Of a stretch of 16,954 bases of DNA, positions 1 to 8,200 are shown piece by piece. Numbering within the stretch: the first letter of the stretch is position 1; each line of letters opens with the position of its first letter. The DNA comes from Beroe ovata. Taxonomy: Eukaryota > Ctenophora > Nuda > Beroida > Beroidae. The notes under the pieces were generated by a model, which was not told where the DNA came from, made no database searches, and was given only the letters and a program-made list of their open reading frames with translations. The translations under genes and the position numbers were made by a program. The stretch covers positions 19,180 through 36,133 of the forward strand of contig CAMPET010000246.1 of the NCBI GenBank assembly GCA_946803715.1. The letters run 5' to 3'.

Positions 1-174
1 ATCAGTGGTGTCAGTATCAGTGGTGTCAGTATCAGTGGTGTCAGTATCAGTGGCGTCAGTATCATTGGTGTCTGTGTCACTGGTATCATTGGTGTCTGTG
101 TCAGTAGTGACAGGACCACTGCTTTCAGTATCACTGCTGTCAGTATCACTGGTGTCAGTACCGCTGGTGTCAGT
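1..174. repeat. 15-bp coding minisatellite
   Basis: On the plus strand the unit ATCAGTGGTGTCAGT repeats four times at 1-60 (one change, GGCGTC, in the fourth). It degrades into related 15- and 6-bp variants up to about 174. On the coding (minus) strand each unit is one five-residue TDTTD block. The period is a multiple of three, so copy-number change would keep the frame. The array runs off the left edge, so its full length is unknown. Confidence 0.93.
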
Positions 175-1011
175 GTAAGTGGTGGTGTCAGTGGTGACAG
201 TTGCTATCATTCGTGGAGTGGTGGTAACGTCTTGTCCACCCACACTGACAGATTCACTTGTCATCATGACTGTCCCGTCAAAGAGACTCCTCCCCTCACA
301 CACATAGGTTCCTGCCTCATCTCCCACTAACTCGTGAGTGATGATCAGTTCTGATGATGAGAAACCGCTTGCCACGGACGTCTCAACACTTTGAATCGTA
401 CTTGACACTGTCCTACCGTTTCTCTTCCAATCAGCTTGTAGAACAAGCTTTCCAATCACAGTACACATGAGATAAGTGGATGTAAGCTCGATTGTTACAA
501 TGGGTCGTGAACGTTTGCAAATCATCACTTCATTCACGTCTAGAATTTTTCCCGAAGACCTTGGTATAAGAATTGAGGCTATGTTTGCTGTTGTCATGGT
601 AACTGGATAGGAGAAATGCCAGAGTTGGGTGGAATTCCTGCCCGTTACTATGCTACAAGAATCCAAGCCACATGACAGCTGAATGAGAACTGTATCGTTT
701 GGATCTATGAAGGTCTTCGGTATTCTTGCGATAGAATCACTGCTCTGATCTATCAACTTGAGAGTGCCTCTATTATAGAGCGCCATGGAAACCGCCCTCT
801 CACCAGAGTTAGAGTAGAGATATGCGATGTAAGAAGATACAGGATTAGCCACAACCCGACCCCTTATTGTTATCACATCAGAGATGTCATAGCCCGGTGG
901 AATGGGTGTTCTAGTGTAGTCGCCGGTACCCACTAGCTGTTCGCACTGGTCTGTGTTAACGACTGTAAACAGCTGGACGATGACAAACAGTTGAAACGGA
1001 ACGAAAATCAT
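1..1011 (-). CDS. Secreted or membrane protein with galectin-like and Ig domains and a Thr/Asp repeat stalk (5' part)
   Basis: An uninterrupted reading frame of 337 codons starts with ATG at 1011 and leaves the window open at base 1. Residues 1-20 are a hydrophobic signal peptide (MIFVPFQLFVIVQLFTVVNT). Residues about 35-150 resemble a diverged galectin fold: an opening PPG-ITIRGRV strand, then an alternating hydrophobic stretch ending in NSTQLWHFSYP, in the place of the galectin FxVxVNGxHxxxFxHR segment. The classical sugar-binding HxNPR and WGxEER motifs are not recognisable, so lectin activity is doubtful. Residues about 160-257 form an Ig domain with Cys183, Trp195 (DWKRNG) and the DEAGTYVC signature ending in Cys238. 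From residue 262 the chain is Thr/Ser/Asp-rich, finishing in five-residue TDTTD-type repeats, probably an O-glycosylated stalk; any membrane anchor lies outside the window. An adhesion or recognition role is inference. The reading frame is sure, the galectin call moderate. Confidence 0.88.
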   Translation of the reverse strand, partial: MIFVPFQLFVIVQLFTVVNTDQCEQLVGTGDYTRTPIPPGYDISDVITIRGRVVANPVSSYIAYLYSNSGERAVSMALYNRGTLKLIDQSSDSIARIPKTFIDPNDTVLIQLSCGLDSCSIVTGRNSTQLWHFSYPVTMTTANIASILIPRSSGKILDVNEVMICKRSRPIVTIELTSTYLMCTVIGKLVLQADWKRNGRTVSSTIQSVETSVASGFSSSELIITHELVGDEAGTYVCEGRSLFDGTVMMTSESVSVGGQDVTTTPRMIATVTTDTTTYTDTSGTDTSDTDSSDTESSGPVTTDTDTNDTSDTDTNDTDATDTDTTDTDTTDTDTTD

Positions 1012-1239
1012 TCTCGAATAAATTACAATTATGATCTGACGGTTCTTTGAGTAGGTGAAAGATTCCAGTCATCTGACACTCAACAGTAGAGTTGCATCAT
1101 CTGAACCTTTCATCGGGCAAAAAAATGTATCATTACCTTTGATCATTTGTCCGCGTCTAAAAGTTAGATTTCACTTTTGATTTTTCTCCGTGATTTTATC
1201 AGGTGTATGCAACAACATTCACAATGTACACACTCACAG
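1012..1239. other. Short gap between the galectin/Ig gene start and the first visible formin exon
   Basis: Only 228 bp separate the minus-strand ATG at 1011 from the first visible formin exon. The gap must hold the promoter or 5' UTR of the minus-strand gene, or an upstream intron of it, and also the end of the formin intron; a pyrimidine-rich run at 1180-1200 precedes an AG at 1201-1202. No canonical TATA box was recognised. Confidence 0.5.
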
Positions 1240-2363
1240 GAGAACAAGAAGAGGAGAGAGCAGGAGGAACGACTGGCGAAGAGGAAAGCGGAGATGGCGA
1301 AACGCGAGACTCTGCCCCGAGCGAAGAAGAAGGGAGCCCCCATTCCCGAGGAAGAGTGTGTGATAGACAACCTTCTCACTGAGATACGGTGAGCATAACC
1401 TCATTCCACAGGCTCACCAAGTCCACTCACCACGAGGTGGTCACACATAATAACTTTGCAGAGGAGGGTTGAAGTTGCGTAAGACTAAGAGTGTGGGGAA
1501 TGCAGAGCAACCGAAAACTGTGCAGAAAGTTAGCAGTATCAAGAAGAACAACCAGGAATCGGCGGAAATCTGGAAGAAGACTAAAATTGCCATGGTGAGA
1601 GATTACTCATACTTTTCATACTCTATATCAATCTGTTAGTAGGTACTGTCAATGTTGGATGTATATTGTAAAATGTAACAAAATGAATATATTTAAGAGT
1701 CTAGCTAAAAAGACGCGCAAGCCCATTCTTCCCAACTTGGTAACCATTCGTTTCTTAATGTTTGAGAATGTTTTTGTACCTCTATGTTGTTTGATATTTG
1801 TGGTTTGTCAGCTTGCCAAAACCCGAATGTCGTCTCCTCGGATTAAAGACAAAACACCGAGTAAAAACCAGGTTACTGAGATGGTATGAAAATGACGGCA
1901 ATGATGATCAATAATCAATCGGATTATCATGTTGCGGAATGATTCACAGATTTATATGATTGCGTATCAGCGTATCATCATTTTACATGTAGGAATTGAC
2001 TCCTGATAACGCACGATAATTTCCTTATACCACTGTCACGATCTTGTATCTCTATTTGTCAGTCCGATGTTGAGATGAATCTGGTATAGATATAATCATC
2101 CCATTTTCACGATTTTCATCAAATCATATGCATGTCTCATGAAATTGTTTTGCTTCCTTTGGATTGCCAACATCTTTGTGATGGTTACTAAATAGAGGAT
2201 TTTGATATGCCTAACACTTTCATACTGATCTCACTTTCATAAGAAGTAATGCGGTATATCATTTCAGCCGGACGGCGACGAAGGGGCGATACCTAACGGG
2301 AAGCAGCCTGAAGCTGATGTTGAGCTGTCTGCAATCGAAGTTGACGTGGTTACCGAGGGTTGA
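1240..2363 (+). CDS. INF2: INF2-like formin, C-terminal exons with DAD/WH2-like motif (5' part missing)
   Basis: Five exons join in phase to give 163 residues and a TGA: 1240-1388, 1462-1594, 1698-1739, 1812-1883, 2268-2363, all with GT donors and AG acceptors. The first exon encodes the charged helix that follows the FH2 domain (ENKKRREQEERLAKRK). The autoregulatory motif ECVIDNLLTEIR then runs across the first intron into GGLKLRKTKS. This closely matches the INF2 WH2/DAD element, which in INF2 binds actin monomers and contacts the N-terminal DID. The remaining exons encode a basic, low-complexity tail ending in an acidic stretch. The FH1, FH2 and DID parts must lie upstream but are not between 1012 and 1239. 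The third exon has a weak pyrimidine tract and is the least certain. The first exon could instead start at 1203, after a better pyrimidine tract, staying in frame. Confidence 0.84.
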
Positions 2364-2610
2364 ACATGCAAATTGTATATTAGGAACCCGAAATAGCGTA
2401 CTCCCAGCCATAGAATGGGTAGCCGTAAAGTGGATTGGGCGTCATGATGAACTCACTTGACCCACTGATGTGTATTAAAGTGGTTAAATACAGCTTTCCG
2501 ATTCATTTGATTTGTGAAAAACATGTAGATTTGGTTTGCAATGCAACATAAGGTCTTCCGTCTCGAAACTAACTTCCTTATTTACATATTCCTATTTTCC
2601 AGATCATTCA

Positions 2611-2616
2611 AATAAA
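2611..2616 (+). promoter_or_regulatory. Candidate poly(A) signal of the formin gene
   Basis: A canonical AATAAA hexamer lies 248 bases after the formin stop codon, followed by a T-rich stretch. A second AATAAA at 2882-2887 is an alternative. Confidence 0.55.
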
Positions 2617-3695
2617 ATTTGTCAAAGTTCTGTTGAGAACATTTGAGTACAGACGGTAGTCTTTTGGCATTGACAAGATTTGATTGCATATTGGTATCGC
2701 TTAGTAATTACTTTCCGATTGGACTTTGTCGTTGCTTGCTAATTTGTATTTATGTTACAGTTTTCCATTTTTCTTTTTCTACTTATTCTTAATACACGGT
2801 TATGATCTACGATTAATGTATGAATGATGAAGATGAGAACGACATTATTTATTTGACGATGTATTCAGTTCTTTAGATTTAAATAAACTGCCTCTAGTTA
2901 AAGGTTGTCTGTCTATGCTCCTTCCTCAGTACAGTTTAAAGGTATCCCCAATTTATTGGATACATCAGTTTTTATCATACCTGTGCATGGCATACGTATG
3001 TAGATCGTTGTTCATTTCTATCCAACGCGAAACAATTATTTTATTTTAAAACCTTGGTCAAGTCAAACTTACGCGCGCGCCTCAATGTATCATGATCATT
3101 ACATTGCGCGCGCCGCGCCTCATTTTGGAATCAAAGGGTGCTAGAATATGTATGATGTGATTGGCAAGTGAAAATTGACTTATGATTGCTATCACAAAAA
3201 GGAGGTCAGAGGATAGGATCACTGGATCAGTCAAGCATATGAATCAGTATTGTCGACCGAGTCGAGAATTTTATTTTGCGCGGCGCGCGCAGCGCGTACT
3301 TATTCTCAAGCTTCGTGGCTTGCATCAGCGGTCTTGCATCGCGATCGCTAGACAAAAATCAGTAAATCATGACACTACTTAAATATTGTATTTTCTAGTT
3401 TTGATTTTCATGATCCGGTAATTCATTTAATGTCTTTGATATAATAATGAATAAATTACCATGTATCATGTTTATATGACTACAATATGTGCTTTCAAAT
3501 CATTATCATGGTATGTCTTTGGATCGGATCATTTGCTACATATTATATATTATATTATTAACTGGGAACATGCATTGAATCCTTAATGCTGCTGAACATG
3601 CAAATTACTTTTTATGTCTATTTGGTCCATATATTCAGTAAACTGTGTAATGATAAGTCTCATCACATTTCTTTATTTGTAACTCAATAAAACAC

Positions 3696-3703
3696 CTATA
3701 TAC
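3696..3703 (+). promoter_or_regulatory. TATA-like element before RSPH10B
   Basis: CTATATAC lies about 50 bases before the chosen ATG at 3754, at a plausible distance for a TATA box with a short 5' UTR. An in-frame upstream ATG at 3709 would add 15 residues, but the hydrophilic start MAKSKASKE at 3754 looks like the usual beginning for this protein. Many ciliary genes lack TATA boxes, so this stays tentative. Confidence 0.3.
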
Positions 3704-3753
3704 CCCGAATGTGGTACACACTACACATATCAAGACATAATCTTCTGCTAGTC

Positions 3754-5213
3754 ATGGCTAAAAGTAAAGCTTCTAAAGAACCACCTAAAGTCAAAGAAGA
3801 TGAAGCTCCTCCTGAATTTGAGGTGACAACACCAGCAGGAGAAGAAATTGTGGAGGAAGCTGAAGTTCCAGAGGAACCTGTGATTATAGTCGAAACTCCT
3901 GTAACTTTACATTTGGCACAGATTGTCATAGACAGGTTTCTCATGTTTATTAACCTGAGATGTATCTTGTTCCCAAAGTGGGAATGTATATCAAGCATAA
4001 TGAACAATATAATTGCAGATTTGGTGATGAAGAGCAAGATCCATTGTTCACTGGATTTAGGACTGTTCAGTACCATGGTGGACACACTTATAATGTTAGT
4101 ATCATCAAGATTGATATATCCCTGATATATATTGCTGCAGTTATAATCAAGAACAAAATCATTCAGGGCCAATTTGTTGATGGAAAAATGAGTGGTGAAG
4201 GCGAATACATTTGGTCGCATGGATTGAAGTATAAGGTGTGTTTTAGAATTACCTATATGTCAAAGGTGCTGAATTCAGAGGAGATGTTGATTCAATATCA
4301 CAGTCTTACATAAACTTACATTCCAATTCAATCCAAAACAGGGCGATTTCAAGGATAATGTGATAAGTGGAAAAGGTGAGTTCCTATGGCCAGATGGATC
4401 AGTCTACAGAGGAGATGTCCAAGATGGATTTCGACATGGAAAAGGAACATTCTTCTGCGCTAACAATCCCAGTATATATTGTGGTGACTGGGTTCATGGC
4501 TTTCGAACTGGAAATGTGAGTTGACATTTGTTTTACCAAATTATCTTATTCATTGATTCTTATTGTGGTACTTTGGCAATTCACAGTCTTGATTATCGAC
4601 TTTTGACAGGGTAAAATAATGTATGACAAAGAAGGACTGTCTTATTATGTTGGTGAATGGCGGGACAACAAGAAATGTGGGCAGGTCAGATAGTTAAACT
4701 TAAGAGATTCAGGAAAAGACCAACACTTAATTTCAGTTCGTAACTATTTAACTTTTACAGGGATTCAGGCAGTATCCAAGTGGGAGCACGTACCAAGGTA
4801 TGTGGCTGGATAACCTCAGACACGGCAAGGGCACAATGCAGTGGTCTGGTACCGGGGAAACCTACATCGGTGATTGGAACATGGGTGTTCAGGTGATTGA
4901 GTCTATTGTCTCTAAATTTCTAATTGATGAGGTGGTCGATCTGTTGAAATCCCTCACAAATTCATTGAATATGGACATGTCAAATAGGTTCCCTGTTTTT
5001 CTCAGCATGGGGAAGGGACTCATATCTGGTTGGTGGACACAAACTCCCAACTCCCGCTCCGGAATGAGTATCAGGGACAGTGGGTAGATGGCAAGAGGGA
5101 GGGGGTCGGAGTATTCAGCTATGCGAGTGGTGCGCGCTACGAGGGTGAATGGGCAAACAACGCTAAACATGGATACGGGAAGTTCTTCTTCAAGGATGGA
5201 TCAGTGTTCTCGG
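3754..5213 (+). other. RSPH10B: RSPH10B exons 1-7: acidic leader and MORN repeats
   Basis: Exon 1 (residues 1-60) is Lys/Glu/Pro-rich, then turns into VTLHLAQIVIDR, the conserved segment before the repeats. Exons 2-7 encode nine or ten MORN units of the form YxGxWxxGxxxGxGxxxxxxG; examples are IWSHGLKYKGDF, YPSGSTYQGMWLDNLRHGKG and YASGARYEGEWANNAKHGYG. The last unit, FKDGSVFSG, is split in phase 1 and completed by exon 8 (GNFENDS). Exons 3, 4, 5 and 6 all begin in phase 0 with a glycine codon. MORN units fold into an elongated beta sheet used as a scaffold. Confidence 0.93.
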
Positions 5214-8200
5214 GTAAGTCTAAACACTGGGGGTATGGAGCATAGCAGCACATAAATATAAACAGATAACACAAAATATACAGCAAAAACAACATACAAA
5301 AAACGCTGCAGTCAAGTTGAGTGAGAGCCATAGTCTGGGTTCATATCATTCTTCAATATCTCACTGTTCATCATCCTTTTTGGCAGAGTCTCCATTAACC
5401 ATGAACCTCAGAGACGACCTGCTGAACACACTCGACTTCCATTCAACTTTGGTGCCGCTATCAGTCCTATTCCGTCTCCACATGAAGGCTTTCCTCAGCG
5501 AGCCTCTGAATTTCTCCATTCGGGCCAAGTAGATGAAGGGGTTGAGCGTGGCATTGACACTCACACATATGACGTAGCATAGTGACCAGCTGTAGTACTG
5601 TGAGAAAATGTTGTCCCTGACAGTAAAATCGTCGTGTATGTAGAGAACCCACACGATGAAAATGGGCAGGTTCAGGATGATGTACGTGGTGGTGATGATG
5701 ATTATCGTGATAGTTGCATCAATCTTGATGGTCCTCACACTGGCACTCAATGATGACACTGTCAGCGATGACAGGACACACTTTGCCGATATAATACAGC
5801 TGATGATGATGGGAATTATGGGGAATGCAAGAAGTGCAGCTCCGTTAGTGATCTCTAGTCGGGAGTAGAGTCCTAGCTGCGTATCCTCCCAGCAGTAAGT
5901 GTCTGAGGATGTGTAGACAAAGCTCCCGTACCGCAGAGCGATGGGAACTGTCGACCAGAGCACCAGGTAGGAGGTGTACACTGCCACCACGATCATGACC
6001 TTGCGTCTGCTTATGCTCCGGAGGGGGGATATGAGGGAGATGGTCCGTGTGATGCTCAGAACAGCTACCAGGAAAACTGATAGGAAGGGGATGATCGCCC
6101 AGAGAGTGCCCCACGCGTAGCAGAATATCACGTTGCCGAACCACATGGGCTGGCGGTTGTTGAGGTAGCATACAGCGAGGGGTAGGCAGGTGGTGCAGGA
6201 GAAGATGTCCACGATTACTATGAGGGTGTACATGATGTTCGGTAAGTCTCGTCTCTGCCCCTTGAAATAGATCAGCGCCACCACATTACCTAGACGGGAG
6301 AGAGGGAATGTTAAAGAAACCAGCTATGTTAGATCCAATAATATACTGGGAAATATCGAGTCTCAACTCACCAATCAAGCCGACAGTTACACAGAGAATG
6401 ATGACCACTGCTAGGAAATAATCCGCTTCTACCGAATATTCTGACATGGCACAACTGAAAACGATCGTTTAGTGACTATCATCAGATCGAATAGCAAGAG
6501 TGAGTGTGTCCCATATGCTACAACAAAGGGTGGATGAAGCGTAAAATAAGATGTCGTTAAATGTGAAATGTTAAAACAAAAGAAAGTTCAGTCCATCAGA
6601 GATTGCTATCTTACCGAGTTACCGATTGTTAAACAAGATTTATAAACTGGAGTTTCATCATAGAAGGGTGTACAGTTGGAGCTTCTGGTGACTCTATGGT
6701 GTTTACCTAACGATGTACCTAATAAATGTTGTTAATCATGGAATACATATGTGCAGATTAAATAACTAAATTATGTATGAAGACATGATTTCACATGTGC
6801 GCAGCCCGTCTTTGATCATGACAGAAGCGACAGATAGGTGAATCACGTTCAAAGGAGCTTGTCAACTAAACACTTCAATAATTAGCTCATTAATGTTTCA
6901 CTTTCATAACATTTCCATGAATTGGATTGATGCCACCAACTCAAAACTTAGATATTATCTTAGAGTTTCAGTACAAGATAGCCCCACTCTCTCATCTCAT
7001 TTATCATATCCCAGGTAACTTTGAGAATGACAGTATCATGGGTCGCCCTGGTTCCCCGGACTTTGGTAAGATGATGAGGAGTGCTATAGCCACGGGCAGG
7101 GTATCGTCTCCCTTACAGAACTCAACCAAGGTGAAGCACACTACACTCCTTAACACTACTACTTCTTATGAGCACTACTACTTATGAGCACTACTACTAC
7201 AATATAAGCTCATGTAGTAGTGTTTATAAGTAGTACTTATAAACACTACTACATGAGCTTATATTGTTGCACTACTACTACTTATAACTCAATCAAATTT
7301 GAGTTTGTTCACGATGAATGTATCGGGACATGTCAAACTTATGAATCTCATTACTGTCCAAAATATCGCTAGCTGTCCCTGGGAACATAATCACACAAAC
7401 CTTAATAACCAAGGTAGTAACTTCTATCGAGTATGAGAATGCGATGTTATATCAATCCACATTGTTTCGAAACTGTCTGTTTTATATGTCTGTATTGGTG
7501 TTGGTGGCTCGATAGAATTAGCAATTCATCATTTTTCATTCTCGTGCATTTTATTCATGAACTCTGAGCAAATACTCGCATAACACGTGACAAATACTGC
7601 ACGTGACTGTGGTATTGACACTCAGCTAATCTCATGATTACTCAACAAACTATATCGACAACGAACACATATTGAAACTTCTAATGACAATAAAATTCTA
7701 AGTATTCTCGTACTGAAGACACGAAAGCAACCTAATATGTCTGTGTGCATTAAATAAGCTTTTATAAGCACATTTAGGTTTAATCAGGTAATAGGTACAC
7801 TACTGGTTACTGAATCTGTACAATTAAGGAGTAGACTAAAACAGTACCTAAGTAGAACGTGTTTGAAGGAAAGGAAGTAGAACACGTTTGAAGGAAAGGA
7901 AGTGTATGTTGAATTATCGGATCGAAAACACGTTGCGAATTATTGGTTACATTGTACTTAAGTTAATGTATGGAATTTAAACTAAAAATGTTTCTCTGCA
8001 GAATCAATACATTTTTGGTCAGGCAGATATTTTATTCTAACTGTTTCAGACCAGTCAAAGTTCATTCCAACTGAACATCCGAGATCTCATTGCTGACGAG
8101 ATATTCCACGAAGAAGAGTTGCAACAGGTGAGAACACACACACGCGGGAGCGCGAAGGTGAGAAAAAAGGAGAGAAATGCGATGTATTTCTCTCTCACCG

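Larger units (their letters stand above)
2364..3753. other. Intergenic region between the formin tail and RSPH10B
   Basis: About 1.4 kb holds the formin 3' UTR and the RSPH10B 5' flank. AATAAA occurs at 2611-2616 and again at 2882-2887. GC-only alternating clusters lie at 3072-3118 and 3278-3297 in otherwise AT-rich DNA. I find no spliced coding exon in it: the 66-codon frame at 3182-3382 runs through a GC cluster and resembles nothing I know. Confidence 0.7.
7131..8049 (+). other. RSPH10B: RSPH10B intron 8
   Basis: This 919-bp intron has no exon-like frame. It contains a large perfect palindrome (7201-7265) flanked by CTACTAC-rich direct repeats, two CACGTG motifs (7584, 7600) and a 25-bp tandem duplication at 7851-7900 (unit beginning AGTAGAAC). 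It ends in TTTTATTCTAACTGTTTCAG. Confidence 0.75.

Noticed and set aside
1164-1379. 71-codon minus-strand frame
   Set aside because: It is the antisense of the charged formin helix exon; Ser/Phe/Cys-rich, no domain.
3182-3382. 66-codon plus-strand frame in the intergenic region
   Set aside because: Basic, passes through a GC-alternating cluster, no homology, no splice or promoter context.
3754-3900. Ending RSPH10B exon 1 at the GTAACT donor (3901)
   Set aside because: Phase 0 there makes exon 2 start with a stop three codons in; the donor at 3936 restores the frame and the conserved VTLHLAQIVIDR segment.
3696-4220. 174-codon minus-strand frame opposite RSPH10B exons 1-3
   Set aside because: Shadow of the acidic exon 1 and its neighbouring introns; low-complexity Ser/Thr/Gly.
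5845-6171. 108-codon minus-strand frame overlapping the GPCR
   Set aside because: Alternative frame of the receptor exon; His/Pro-rich shadow.
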